DNA of 64,000 nucleotides from Acidobacteriaceae bacterium (GCA_021323655.1 JAJPKO010000047.1:62001-126000); one strand, 5' to 3'. Shown: positions 25,940-34,524, numbered from the stretch's first letter. The notes: generated by a model not told the origin, from the sequence alone. Numbers and translations are program-made.

Positions 25940-26572
25940 CTAGCCAATTGTGGCAATGCTTCCGGCCACCAGCGTAATCAGAGCATCGGCCAGAGGCTCG
26001 GCCAGTTCGCGCTGATGGGTTGTCAGCACAATGGTCCGTTGCTGTTCTTTCGTCTTTTTCAAAAGCGCCAGCATCTGGTGCGCGCTGCTCATGTCCATGT
26101 TTGAGAAAGGCTCATCGAGCAGCAGCAGGTCTGGCTGTGGCAGCAGCACCCTGGCCAGCGATGTCCGCTGTCGCATGCCCTGTGAGTACTGACCCACCGG
26201 CCGCTCCAGCGCCGGATCCAGTCCGACAGACCGCAACACATCTTCCCCGCTCAGGCAAGGCCGCGTGCGGTACAGATCAGCAAAATATCGCAGGTTCTCC
26301 ATCGCTGTGTATTCGTCATACAGCATTGGAGCATGGCTCATATACCCGATGCGGTCGCGCGCCTCTTCCGGGGCAACGCCAAATACCTTCACCGTCCCAT
26401 ACGAAGGCCGCAGCAATCCAGCCATCACGCGCAGCAGCGTAGACTTCCCCGCTCCGTTTTCGCCCAGCAGAACATAGCAGCGCCCCGCCTCCAGCGTGAG
26501 CGAGATCTTTCGCAGCGCGGCAAATCTGCCGTACAGGCGGGAGACATCTTCAATCTGGACAGTGGGAGCCAT
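25940..26572 (-). CDS. Orphan ABC transporter ATP-binding protein, CcmA-like
   Basis: From ATG 26572 (MAPTVQIEDVSRLYGRFAAL) it has 210 residues. A TTG three codons earlier is possible. Walker A is GENGAGKST. The signature is YSQGMRQRTSLARVL. Walker B is LLLLDEPFSNMD and the switch histidine is in VLTTHQREL. The size and the LRVMAGLLRPSYGTV region resemble CcmA-type ATPases. No permease gene is adjacent, since its neighbours are mqnA (33 bp upstream) and ltaE (12 bp downstream). A partner may be encoded elsewhere. The link with a menaquinone gene could point to respiratory-chain or cytochrome assembly, but this is only inference from position. Confidence 0.85.
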   Translation of the reverse strand: MAPTVQIEDVSRLYGRFAALRKISLTLEAGRCYVLLGENGAGKSTLLRVMAGLLRPSYGTVKVFGVAPEEARDRIGYMSHAPMLYDEYTAMENLRYFADLYRTRPCLSGEDVLRSVGLDPALERPVGQYSQGMRQRTSLARVLLPQPDLLLLDEPFSNMDMSSAHQMLALLKKTKEQQRTIVLTTHQRELAEPLADALITLVAGSIATIG

Positions 26573-26605
26573 TCGCAGCAATCAGTTTACAGGGACAGAA
26601 ACCCG

Positions 26606-27448
26606 TCACAGGAAGCGCAGCTCAGGAACGCCCGGCAGATGTCCGCACTCAGCTCCGTAGTGATAGAAGAGCCGCAGGCCCTCCAGGCAGTCCTCATCCA
26701 GATGGTAGTGAATATTGCGCGTCAGATAGGCGCGGATCGTCTCCGCTGGGACCGGCATTCGTGCTGACCATTCCGCCACCAGGTCTTCTGTATGGGCAAT
26801 ACCGTGGTCGCGTGATTGCTGAAAGTCCCGCACAACCTGCTCGCGGGGGATCTCCATGTCGCGTACCGCCCAGAAGGCCGAGACCCAGGCCGTTCCCGTC
26901 AGCTTGCGCCACTCACGCCCCAGGTCAAGGTACTGCAATCGTTCGCCTGTGCGGCGCTCACGCTGCTCGCGATCTTCCAGTGCAAACAATGCCGGATCAC
27001 CAATCAGCAGCGCGGCATCGGCCACCTTCAGCATTGCGTCCAGATCCGGCACATGCGGCACGAACTCCGCCTGTGGGTTCCAGAATTTATGGAAGAGAAT
27101 GCGCGTGTAGGTGGCCGATGTGCGCGATGAAGTATCGAGGGCAACCTTGCGCGCGGCGCGTACCCCGCCCGGGTCCCTCACCACCAGCACAATCGAGCGG
27201 ATATCGCCGAGCGAAGCAATCGCGCACCCGGGAATGATCTTCCACGTTGGCGATGAGGCATAAGCTGCAACCGGAACAAGCCCGATATCAGAGGTCCCCC
27301 GCGCCAGCTCATCCGCGCAGCTTGCGGGCGTGGTCTGGTGAATCACATATCGCTGCGCCAGTTCACTCTTCGCGGGCTCATGTTCAAAGTCCCACATCAG
27401 AGGCGCAGGATTCAGAAATTGAATGGCAGCAATGCGAAAAAGGCTCAC
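26606..27448 (-). CDS. mqnA: Chorismate dehydratase (futalosine pathway menaquinone synthesis)
   Basis: MqnA dehydrates chorismate to 3-enolpyruvylbenzoate, the first step of the futalosine route to menaquinone. From GTG 27448 it has 280 residues beginning SLFRIAAIQFLNPAPLMWDFEH, close to the family N-terminus. The frame is open further upstream to 28309, but that stretch is antisense to the oxidoreductase gene and is not coding. Periplasmic-binding-protein-like features are TTPASCADELARGTSDIGLVPVAAY and LDTSSRTSATYTRILFHKFW. The C-terminal helices are AETIRAYLTRNIHYHLDEDCLEGL. A TTG at 27463 is an alternative start. A UbiA-type gene at 42.7-43.5 kb is a probable later step in the same pathway. 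Confidence 0.92.
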   Translation of the reverse strand: MSLFRIAAIQFLNPAPLMWDFEHEPAKSELAQRYVIHQTTPASCADELARGTSDIGLVPVAAYASSPTWKIIPGCAIASLGDIRSIVLVVRDPGGVRAARKVALDTSSRTSATYTRILFHKFWNPQAEFVPHVPDLDAMLKVADAALLIGDPALFALEDREQRERRTGERLQYLDLGREWRKLTGTAWVSAFWAVRDMEIPREQVVRDFQQSRDHGIAHTEDLVAEWSARMPVPAETIRAYLTRNIHYHLDEDCLEGLRLFYHYGAECGHLPGVPELRFL

Positions 27449-27541
27449 CGACCAGTGTAACAATTCCGCTATGCAACCGTTTCCATAAGTAGGTAGAATG
27501 GCCGCAATCAACATCACAACAGAAAGTGAGACCTTTCTACG

Positions 27542-28879
27542 ATGCTGGACCGCAGGACGTTCATGAAGTTTACTGCCGCCACTGCCACCACAACTTATCT
27601 GAAGCCTCTCTTCGCGCAGGCCCAGTCTCCAGCACGGCGCTCGCCCAATGACAACATTCATCTCGCGCTCATCGGCGCAGGCATTCAGGGCCAGGGAGAC
27701 ACCCACACTGCCCTCCAGGTGCCCGGCGTCAAACTGGTCGCCGTGGCCGACTGTTATGACGGTCGCCTGACCCACGCGAAAGAAATGTGGGGGCAGGACG
27801 TCTTCACCACTCGCGATTATCGCGAGATCCTCGCCCGCCCCGATGTGGATGCGGTCCTCATCGCCACACCGGACCACTGGCACAAGCAGGCCGCGGTAGA
27901 TGCGATGAACGCCGGCAAGGATGTTTATCTTGAAAAGCCGATGATCCACATCTATTCCGATGGCCCGGAGATCATCGCTACGGCCCGCAAAACCAACCGC
28001 ATCCTTCAGGTCGGCAGCCAGCGCGTCAGCTCGGTGGTATACGCCAAGGCAAAAGAGCTTCTCGCCGCCGGGACCATCGGCAAGCTCAACATGGTCAGCG
28101 CCTACTGGGACCGCAATTCCTCCATCGGCGCCTGGAACTACTCCATCCCTCTGGACGCTTCCACTCAGACCTGCGACTGGCCGCGTTTCCTGGGCACCGC
28201 ACCCAAAATTCCCTGGAACGCCGAGCACTTCTTCCAATGGCGCAAATGGAAGGCCTACGGCTCCGGCGTGGCGGGCGACCTCTTCGTGCATCTCTTCAGC
28301 GGAACGCACTTCATCACCGGCGCAAATGGCCCCACGCGCGCCTATGCTACCGGCGGCCTGCGTTACTGGAAAGACGGGCGCGACGCATACGACGTGCTCC
28401 TCGCGCTCTTTGACTATCCGCAGGAATTCAACCTGGCCCTGCGCGTCAACTTCGTAGACGGCGGCGAGGAGAGCGAAGGCTTCCTCTTCACCGGCTCAGA
28501 AGGGCAGATGGCTATCGCCGGAAACGCCGTGACCGTGACCCGCGTCCCTCCGGCCACCGAACCCGGCTACACAGTTTCCACGTTTGCAGATGCGATGCAG
28601 CAGGAATACCTGAAGCAATATCGCGAAAAATATCCCATCCAGCATTTCTCCGGTGAGGTCCCCGCCGCTACGCAGAGATTTGCCGCACCTGAAGGCTACT
28701 CTGACAGCTACGACCACTTCCACAATTTCTTCAATGCTGTCCGCAACCGCACGGCCGTCGTCGAAGACCCCGTCTTCGGCTTCCGCGCTGCCGGCGCAGC
28801 CCTTCTGTCCAATCTCAGCGTGGAACACGGCAACGCCGTCCACTGGAACCCCGAAGCCATGAAACTGGAGAAGGCATAA
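27542..28879 (+). CDS. Tat-exported Gfo/Idh/MocA family oxidoreductase
   Basis: NAD(P)-dependent sugar oxidoreductase-like protein of 445 residues. The N-terminus MLDRRTFMKFTAATATT holds a twin-arginine motif (RRTFMK) followed by a hydrophobic segment and AQAQS, so export in folded form is expected. The Rossmann fold starts at IHLALIGAGIQGQG, with VADCYDG as the second strand. The family motif DAVLIATPDHWHKQAA and EKPM lies at about 115-145, with the conserved Lys. The C-terminal domain contains GVAGDLFVHLFSGTHFITG. The next gene starts 1 base after its stop, so the two exported proteins are one unit. Such proteins are numerous in Acidobacteria and Planctomycetes. The substrate is unknown. 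Confidence 0.93.
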   Translation: MLDRRTFMKFTAATATTTYLKPLFAQAQSPARRSPNDNIHLALIGAGIQGQGDTHTALQVPGVKLVAVADCYDGRLTHAKEMWGQDVFTTRDYREILARPDVDAVLIATPDHWHKQAAVDAMNAGKDVYLEKPMIHIYSDGPEIIATARKTNRILQVGSQRVSSVVYAKAKELLAAGTIGKLNMVSAYWDRNSSIGAWNYSIPLDASTQTCDWPRFLGTAPKIPWNAEHFFQWRKWKAYGSGVAGDLFVHLFSGTHFITGANGPTRAYATGGLRYWKDGRDAYDVLLALFDYPQEFNLALRVNFVDGGEESEGFLFTGSEGQMAIAGNAVTVTRVPPATEPGYTVSTFADAMQQEYLKQYREKYPIQHFSGEVPAATQRFAAPEGYSDSYDHFHNFFNAVRNRTAVVEDPVFGFRAAGAALLSNLSVEHGNAVHWNPEAMKLEKA

Positions 28880-28880
28880 G

Positions 28881-30296
28881 ATGAAAAATCGTTTCCATCT
28901 TCTTCTGCCCTTGCTGGCCCTGCCTCTGCTGCTCCCCGCGTACGCACAGGAGCCGGGCAAGGCCACTGAATTCCGCAAACCTGATCCGGGCAATGGCCCC
29001 GGCGGGCAGCAGCGCATTGCATTTCTCTCGCACCGTCTCGGCAACGACCATGCCGAGGGCATTTCCCTGCTCGACATGAACGGCGATGGCTATCCTGACC
29101 TGCTCAGCGGCGCCTACTGGTATGAAAATCCAGGCCCCGACGGCGGCGAATGGAAGCAGCACCAGTTCCGCACCGTCGGCATCCATAACGAATTCGTCTC
29201 CGACTGCGGCGAATGGATCGTGGACGTGGACCACGATGGCCTGCCTGACCTCGTCACCACTGGATGGATCACCAACGGCCTGTGGTGGTACAAAAACCCC
29301 GGCCCCGCTGCCACCAAATCCGGACAGATGTGGAAGGCCGAAAAAATCACCGACAGCTACGATACCGAGGGCGGCGCCTTCGCCGATATTAATGGCGATG
29401 GCAAGCCTGACGTGGTACTCGCGCACTACAACCGCGCGGGCGTCATCTGGGTGGACTTCTCAAAAAGCAAGCCCGTGGTCCATCATCTGGGCGGGCGTGA
29501 GCAGGACGGCCACGGCATTGGCGTGGCCGACATCAACGGCGACGGAAAGGCCGATGTGCTGACCACCCATGGCTGGTTCGAGCAGATGGATGCCGATAAA
29601 GACCAGTGGAAGTGGCATGGCGACTGGGACCTCGGCGACACCGGCTTCCCCATCATCGGCTACGACGTAAACCACGACGGCAAGCTCGACCTCATCTTTG
29701 GACAGGGCCACAGCTACGGCCTCTACTGGCTGGAACAGGCGGGCACCTCATCGCACCCGTTGTGGATTCGGCACACGATTGATGAGTCATTCTCGCAATC
29801 TCATGCGCTCCTGCTCACAGACATAGATGGCGACGGCCAGCCTGAGCTGATTACCGGAAAGCGCTATCGTGGACACTCCGGAAACGATCCCGGCTCCTAC
29901 GATCCGGTGGTCGTCTATGCCTACAAGCTTCCCACGCGGGCCGAGCTCGCAAAGGTCAAGCCCTACTCCGGCAAGACCGTTCAGGCACAACACGCTCAGG
30001 GTATCGGCGACACCATGCGTGTCTCCGTCCCGGAAGCGGATCCGCTCTTCACCCGCTATGCTCTGTCCGTGAATGGCACAGCCAGCGCTGGAACCCAGTT
30101 CATCGCAGCTGACCTGGACAAGGACGGCGATATAGATATCGCCAGCGCCGGAAAACTCGGCGTCCACGTTCTGGAAAACCTGAAGGTGAACAAAGTGCCC
30201 AAAGCGATCCGCGAAGAAACCCAGCCGCTCCTCCGCAAATGGCCCTTCCCCGGTGAGGGTCCTGAAGTAGAACAGGAAGACGGCCCGAACCAGTAA
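28881..30296 (+). CDS. Exported FG-GAP/VCBS repeat protein
   Basis: 471-residue secreted beta-propeller-like protein. The signal peptide is MKNRFHLLLPLLALPLLLPAYAQ. At least six FG-GAP/VCBS-like repeats carry the calcium-binding pattern DxNGDGxPD: DMNGDGYPDLLSG, DVDHDGLPDLVT, DINGDGKPDVVLA, DINGDGKADVLT, DVNHDGKLDLIFG, DIDGDGQPELITG and the last DLDKDGDIDIASAG. They are spaced roughly 50-70 residues apart and spread over 50-440. It starts one base after the oxidoreductase stop, so co-expression is almost certain. A role in binding or processing carbohydrate outside the cytoplasm fits the pair, but there is no direct evidence. A hairpin follows the stop. Confidence 0.92.
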   Translation: MKNRFHLLLPLLALPLLLPAYAQEPGKATEFRKPDPGNGPGGQQRIAFLSHRLGNDHAEGISLLDMNGDGYPDLLSGAYWYENPGPDGGEWKQHQFRTVGIHNEFVSDCGEWIVDVDHDGLPDLVTTGWITNGLWWYKNPGPAATKSGQMWKAEKITDSYDTEGGAFADINGDGKPDVVLAHYNRAGVIWVDFSKSKPVVHHLGGREQDGHGIGVADINGDGKADVLTTHGWFEQMDADKDQWKWHGDWDLGDTGFPIIGYDVNHDGKLDLIFGQGHSYGLYWLEQAGTSSHPLWIRHTIDESFSQSHALLLTDIDGDGQPELITGKRYRGHSGNDPGSYDPVVVYAYKLPTRAELAKVKPYSGKTVQAQHAQGIGDTMRVSVPEADPLFTRYALSVNGTASAGTQFIAADLDKDGDIDIASAGKLGVHVLENLKVNKVPKAIREETQPLLRKWPFPGEGPEVEQEDGPNQ

Positions 30297-30302
30297 AGCC
30301 TA

Positions 30303-30338
30303 AAGTCAGGGGGACGATACCCACTCTCCTCCTGACTT
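30303..30338 (+). terminator. Hairpin after the FG-GAP gene
   Basis: AAGTCAGG (30303-30310) pairs with CCTGACTT (30331-30338). The stem extends inward by about four further pairs, one a G-T wobble. It starts 6 bp after the stop codon. The following bases are CCCAAGCC, so there is no T run. It is a plausible but weak transcription end. Confidence 0.4.
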
Positions 30339-30544
30339 CCCAAGCCTATCCGCAGCCAGGGGTTTGTGGAAAAATTGCTGTCAAGCTCTCCTTGCTCCCA
30401 TTCTCATCTAAGTCCAACAAAATAAGATGTTTATTTTTTCAGCCATCTGCCGGTTATTTTCGTCTCATTTGGTATCCTGAACTTAACAGCCGATTTCCAT
30501 CGCCGCCCGCGCGATAGCCGGACATCTTCACCGAGACCCCCTCA

Positions 30545-30632
30545 TAAGTTATTGAAAACACTAGGTCGAACCTAACCCTATCAGAATCAGTAGCTTAGCA
30601 GGGGATGATCCCCCGCTAAGTTATTGAAAACA
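30545..30632. repeat. Pair of 16-bp direct repeats in a 376-bp non-coding stretch
   Basis: TAAGTTATTGAAAACA occurs at 30545-30560 and again at 30617-30632, 72 bp apart. The surrounding stretch (30297-30672) has no gene that I can support. It contains an AT-rich half (30410-30480) and a purine-rich tail AGAGGGGAGGGGGAGGGG near 30650. The repeat spacing, palindrome and G-rich tract suggest a decayed mobile or dispersed extragenic element, not a coding remnant. Confidence 0.6.
30594..30620. repeat. Imperfect palindrome between the direct repeats
   Basis: CTTAGC(A)GGGGAT and ATCCCC(C)GCTAAG form a 27-base hairpin with one mismatch and a single-base centre, ending where the second direct repeat begins. 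There is no T run beyond it. It is part of the same repeated structure. Confidence 0.5.
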
Positions 30633-30672
30633 AAGGAATCTCAAAAAGAAGAGGGGAGGGGGAGGGGTATCG

Positions 30673-30867
30673 CTATTCCCGTCCCGTGGTGGCCACGTAC
30701 ACAATTCCTGAAAGAATGCTGGTCAGCACAATCCACGCCATCTGGTACCAGTAGAAAAAGGGAAAACCCCACAGTTCAGGAGTGCGGCGCGCATAGATCC
30801 CCGGAAACATCAGGGCCAGGGCAGGGACCACCAGAAGCCAGTACCACAGTGCGCGGCGCGATTTCAT
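30673..30867 (-). CDS. DUF3311 family small membrane protein
   Basis: 64 residues from ATG 30867 (MKSRRALWYWLLVVPALAL), with two hydrophobic segments (about 8-22 and 38-58). The family signature GFPFFYWYQMAWIVLTSILS is clear. DUF3311 proteins are usually encoded beside a sodium:solute symporter of the SSS family and are thought to be small accessory subunits. No symporter is visible here. Its start overlaps the stop of the DUF488 gene (ATGA), so translation is coupled. A longer frame upstream to 31080 lies antiparallel within the DUF488 region and is rejected. Confidence 0.85.
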   Translation of the reverse strand: MKSRRALWYWLLVVPALALMFPGIYARRTPELWGFPFFYWYQMAWIVLTSILSGIVYVATTGRE

Positions 30868-31421
30868 GCTTCCGATTCTATCCCGGAAGCAAACAGATCG
30901 TCTTCCGCCGGATACCACAGCTTCTTCCCCTTCACTCGCGCAAACCGCGTAAGCTTGTGCGGCTCGCGGCGGCTGTGACCCTTGGCGGTGTAGTAGATGT
31001 CTTCGACTTCGATTCCGCGGACCAAAAGCGCATCCGCCACAAGCGAGCGATGACAGCGCCAGGGCACGGCCTCGGCGCACATGATCGCCGTATGCTCCTG
31101 CGGACTGGCCTGCAAAAGCTCATCCATCGCTGCCTTGAATTCCGCTGTCTGCATGTAATCGGCATATCCGCGAAAACTGGCATTGCGCCAGCCGGTGTTG
31201 ATCGTATCTTTCCGCGCGTGGCGCAACCCGCCCAGTGACTTCTGCCAGCGATACGCAATACCCGCGTCCTGTAAGGATGGTTCGAGGTCCTCCTGCGCGA
31301 ACTGCGGATTGTGCCGCGACTTCGGAATCGTGCGGATGTCCACCAACCAGCGCACGCCATTCTCTTTCAGGATGGCGACGAAAATCTTAATGGGCAGTGT
31401 GGAATGTCCAATCGTCAACAT
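30864..31421 (-). CDS. DUF488 family protein
   Basis: 185-residue cytoplasmic protein with the DUF488 signature: MLTIGHSTLPIKIFVAIL, VRWLVDIRTIPKSRHNPQF, and the Cys/His motif MCAEAVPWRCHRSLVADAL. The conserved Cys-x6-Cys-His cluster suggests a catalytic or metal-binding centre, but the biochemical function of the family is not established. Length is normal. Its stop codon overlaps the DUF3311 start by 4 bases. Upstream, 31422-31668 contains nothing I can assign. Confidence 0.9.
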   Translation of the reverse strand: MLTIGHSTLPIKIFVAILKENGVRWLVDIRTIPKSRHNPQFAQEDLEPSLQDAGIAYRWQKSLGGLRHARKDTINTGWRNASFRGYADYMQTAEFKAAMDELLQASPQEHTAIMCAEAVPWRCHRSLVADALLVRGIEVEDIYYTAKGHSRREPHKLTRFARVKGKKLWYPAEDDLFASGIESEA

Positions 31422-31668
31422 GTTCCGTGCACCAAAGACAGGCAGTTCAGGTTCTTCCCCACCCGGCCAATCGTACTTTCTGTCAGATGCTTCGTTGTAA
31501 TATCAGGAACATACGGGACGGGATACACTCGCTGAGACCTGTTGAAGACATTCGTATTCTGCCTTGCCGTTTTGATGGCTTCCAGTTCCAGCGCGCAGAC
31601 GATTCTGGTACAGAACACCATTCCCGGAAGCGCTGGCCCAATGGCTGCCCGCGAAAAAAACTGCACCC

Positions 31669-32601
31669 TTAAGCGTATCGCCGCAGATAAACGGAACACG
31701 GGAAATGACCGTCGCTGACACCCAGGCCGTCGTTGAATTTCCTGGGCTGCATCTCTGGAAAAAATTGCAGCAGATCATCCAGTCGTTGATGGTGCAGCAT
31801 GGACAAGGATGCGGCAATTTCATACTGCTGGTTCATCACCAGGAATGCATAGAGCAGCGCTGTTTCATGGGGGAAGAACAACGCATCGGAAAGGGTCACG
31901 GGCGAGTAGTCATACGGGAAATAGATGTCATGGAAATGCACGTAAACATCTTTGGCCAGACGCGGCAGAATTTCCAGAATAATCAAATTGACTTCGCCAG
32001 CTGGGGCCAGCGTATGACTCGAGTCCACAAAGAAGAAGTCGCCGCTGTTTACCCAATGGGCGCATTCCGCTCCGACTTCCTGGAGCTTTTTGCCTATGAG
32101 CTGAATGTGGCCTGATCTCGCCTCCGTTTTGAGGAACTCATCCGGATATGGCTCAATGCATGTGATTTTTGGCGCATAGCCCTCGTCACGGGCAGCCATA
32201 AGACAAACTGCGGTGGAAACCCCGCAACCGATCTGCACGATGTGGCTGGGCCGCATGGAGCGCACAAAACAGTAGAGCAGGTCGGCCTCCACTTCGCCAA
32301 ATCCTTTGTCCATCCCATTCCATTGCAGAGCATTTTTGTGGACTCCAAAATGCTTCAGCTGGTCGCGGTATTTGCGGGTACATTCATCAACCCATGCCAC
32401 CTGCGCATCCATATCTGAGGCGATGGACTGGAAACTCCGCGGTGCTCGCCAGTGGTGGGACTTCCTCAGGTCATGCAGGTCAGGTATTTCTGAGTAGAAG
32501 TGCCGCGGCAGAATGTCGAGTTTACAGCGCTGGCCCAGCTCAAAGGTGGCATGCAGCAGGTGCTTTCTCTCATTCTTCAGGAACCGTGAAAGGGCGGGCA
32601 T
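31669..32601 (-). CDS. Class I SAM-dependent methyltransferase
   Basis: From ATG 32601 (MPALSRFLKNERKHLLH), preceded by GAGGA at about 10 bases, it has 310 residues. The start at 32655 lacks such a site. SAM motif I reads HIVQIGCGVSTAVCLMAA, in which Gln replaces the usual acidic residue. It continues with ITCIEPYPDEFLK (motif II acid), then FFFVDSSHTLAPAGEVNLIILEILPRL (motif III/IV), like Methyltransf_24 members. The DSSHT and HFHDIYFPYDY segments suggest a metal-assisted or glycan-modifying enzyme. The substrate is unknown. It lies between DUF488 and the divergent ZIP transporter. Confidence 0.85.
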   Translation of the reverse strand: MPALSRFLKNERKHLLHATFELGQRCKLDILPRHFYSEIPDLHDLRKSHHWRAPRSFQSIASDMDAQVAWVDECTRKYRDQLKHFGVHKNALQWNGMDKGFGEVEADLLYCFVRSMRPSHIVQIGCGVSTAVCLMAARDEGYAPKITCIEPYPDEFLKTEARSGHIQLIGKKLQEVGAECAHWVNSGDFFFVDSSHTLAPAGEVNLIILEILPRLAKDVYVHFHDIYFPYDYSPVTLSDALFFPHETALLYAFLVMNQQYEIAASLSMLHHQRLDDLLQFFPEMQPRKFNDGLGVSDGHFPCSVYLRRYA

Positions 32602-32719
32602 AAAAGTGTGTCCTCTGGCTCGAGATGACAACTGGATCCCGGTTTCAATTCGCATGGAATGCTATACGATGGGGCCATTGCAAGGTATGAGTTTTTCTTC
32701 TCATTTCCACGCAGCAGTT

Positions 32720-33472
32720 ATGATGAAGGATTGCCTTTTGACGAACATGATGCTGCTCTCGTTCATTCTCGGATCTGTGGCCGCCTTCGCTGATATATTC
32801 GGTGGCCTCGTCCTCGTGCGCTCCAACTGGGAGAAGCGCTATCTGCGTTACTTTGTGGCGATGGGCGCCGGATTCATGCTCGCCGTGGCGTTTCTGGAGA
32901 TGCTGCCAGAGAGCATGCACTTTTCCGCAAAATGGGCGCCCGTACTCGTCCTGGGTGGATATTGCATCGTCCATCTGCTGGAACACACGATTGTTCCCCA
33001 CTTCCACTTCGGCGAAGAAACCCACCACGACGAGTTCATTTCGGCGCACACCAGCTACTCCGTACTGGCCGGGCTGGCAGTGCATGCTCTGTTTGACGGC
33101 ATCGCGATCGCCTCAGGCTTTGTGCTTTCGGGCCGGCTGGGATGGCTGATCTTTATCGCCATTTTCCTGCACAAGGTGCCGGAAGGGTTTACCGTCGCTT
33201 CCATCATGATGGCCTCAGGACGCGGGCGCACAGCCGCCATCTTTGCCGCTGCGATCCTGGCCACCGCCACTCTGCTGGGAGTCGTCGTCATCAATGTCCT
33301 TCCTGCGTGGGTCGAAGCGGGACTGCCGCTCTCTGCCGGAGTGGCCATTTATGTTGCGGCCACGGATCTGGTCCCGGAGGTCAATCGCGAACCCGGGATA
33401 CGGATGGCGCTGATTTTCTTTGCTGGAGTTCTGCTCTTTCTGCTGCTGCAGTCACTCTTGCCAGCCATGTAA
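32720..33472 (+). CDS. ZIP family metal transporter
   Basis: Membrane transporter for zinc or other divalent metals, eight expected helices. ATG 32720 gives 250 residues; starts at 32687, 32723 or 32747 are also possible because no clear ribosome site decides. Key ligands are in helix IV, HALFDGIAIASGF, and helix V, FLHKVPEGFTVASIM, which are the ZIP metal-binding motifs. The loop between helices III and IV is His-rich (EHTIVPHFHFGEETHHDEF), typical for metal sensing. Length and motifs fit the ZupT/GufA-like group. It is divergent from the methyltransferase, with overlapping promoter areas. Confidence 0.9.
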   Translation: MMKDCLLTNMMLLSFILGSVAAFADIFGGLVLVRSNWEKRYLRYFVAMGAGFMLAVAFLEMLPESMHFSAKWAPVLVLGGYCIVHLLEHTIVPHFHFGEETHHDEFISAHTSYSVLAGLAVHALFDGIAIASGFVLSGRLGWLIFIAIFLHKVPEGFTVASIMMASGRGRTAAIFAAAILATATLLGVVVINVLPAWVEAGLPLSAGVAIYVAATDLVPEVNREPGIRMALIFFAGVLLFLLLQSLLPAM

Positions 33473-33611
33473 ACGCGGTAATACTCCAAAGTCATCATCT
33501 TTGCCTGGAAACAGAAAACTATTTTGCGCACCAGAATTGGAGGATTTTTCTTCTTTTCTGGGGAAGAGTAGATAAGATGCAGGATAACTAGGACCCTAAA
33601 ATCCATTCGCA

Positions 33612-34514
33612 TTGAAGCTGCTCGCATTGACGACGAAGAGAAAGCCCGCGTCCCTTGCCCTGTGCTGCATTTTTGTGTGGCTTGCAGGCGCTCTGCTTTT
33701 TGGGGGATTCTGTTTCCTCACAGCGCCTTCTTTTAGGCCCGGCACTGGGCTGAGCCTGTTTCATCCTGCAACGCTGCGCGACGAGCTGCACAATACCTGG
33801 ATTTTTGTCGCAGTATTTGCGTCCTTGGGAATAGCTGGGTTCCTCTGGGTCCTTATAGAACACTGGCGGCAGCAGATGGCGTGGACCTGGCAGGCGGCGC
33901 TGCGAATGGCATATCTGGAAGGCATGCTCTTTGCCTGCACACTTTTATACGGGTTAGGTACCAACGGCGTGATTGCTAGAAAAGCTCCATCTTCGGTGAC
34001 GATTTCAGACGTGCTTGGTATAGCGGTTGTCCTCGCACTTCCCTTCGTGGTGTGGAAACAATGGCGCGTGGAAGATAACCACAGATCCTCCAGCATTTTT
34101 GGACTCGAGAGCCGGCCAACAGCCGAATCGGGCACTCAGCTTGAGAAGCCCTTACAGCCGCAACCTGTGAAGTCTCCCATTGTGAAAACAGAGGAGTACC
34201 GTCCCATGACTGCAAGGCCAGGTTTCCGCGAGCAGTTGTCCGCGCTAAATGCAAGCTGGCAATCCATTGAAGGTTCCAGCAAGGAAATTGAGCGGTGGTT
34301 CCGCCAGCAGCAGCAGCGGGTGGTGGCACATCTGGAGCGGCGCGCACCAGGGAACGAAACGGCAGAAATGCTGGATGGCAATTTTGTCGAAGCAAGAATA
34401 CAAAATGTGGATGCCGAGTGGGCGAGGATCCAGCAGATTGTTCACGAGATGGGTCGCTGGCTCGAAAACGCTCCACCTGTAAACCAGCTGGAAAAGAACG
34501 TGAAGGTAGGATAA
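33612..34514 (+). CDS. Membrane protein of unknown function
   Basis: A 300-residue protein in an open frame whose first usable start is a TTG at 33612; a TTG at 33627 is also possible and no convincing ribosome site is seen. Four hydrophobic segments lie at about 15-36, 61-80, 98-118 and 132-147, followed by a soluble C-terminal half. The latter contains a Gln/Arg-rich helical stretch (EIERWFRQQQQRVVAHLE). No domain is recognised. It is followed 10 bp downstream by another exported protein gene, so the two probably work together. The weak start makes the N-terminus uncertain. Confidence 0.6.
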   Translation: MKLLALTTKRKPASLALCCIFVWLAGALLFGGFCFLTAPSFRPGTGLSLFHPATLRDELHNTWIFVAVFASLGIAGFLWVLIEHWRQQMAWTWQAALRMAYLEGMLFACTLLYGLGTNGVIARKAPSSVTISDVLGIAVVLALPFVVWKQWRVEDNHRSSSIFGLESRPTAESGTQLEKPLQPQPVKSPIVKTEEYRPMTARPGFREQLSALNASWQSIEGSSKEIERWFRQQQQRVVAHLERRAPGNETAEMLDGNFVEARIQNVDAEWARIQQIVHEMGRWLENAPPVNQLEKNVKVG

Positions 34515-34524
34515 GCCCGGAACG

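Noticed and set aside
27449-28309. Upstream 287-codon extension of the mqnA frame
   Set aside because: It is antisense to the Gfo/Idh gene, and the family N-terminus begins at the GTG at 27448.
30546-30562. 17-base identity AAGTTATTGAAAACACT between the non-coding repeat (30546) and the TonB receptor gene (60703)
   Set aside because: One such match is expected by chance at this window size, and the second copy lies inside a well-conserved coding region.
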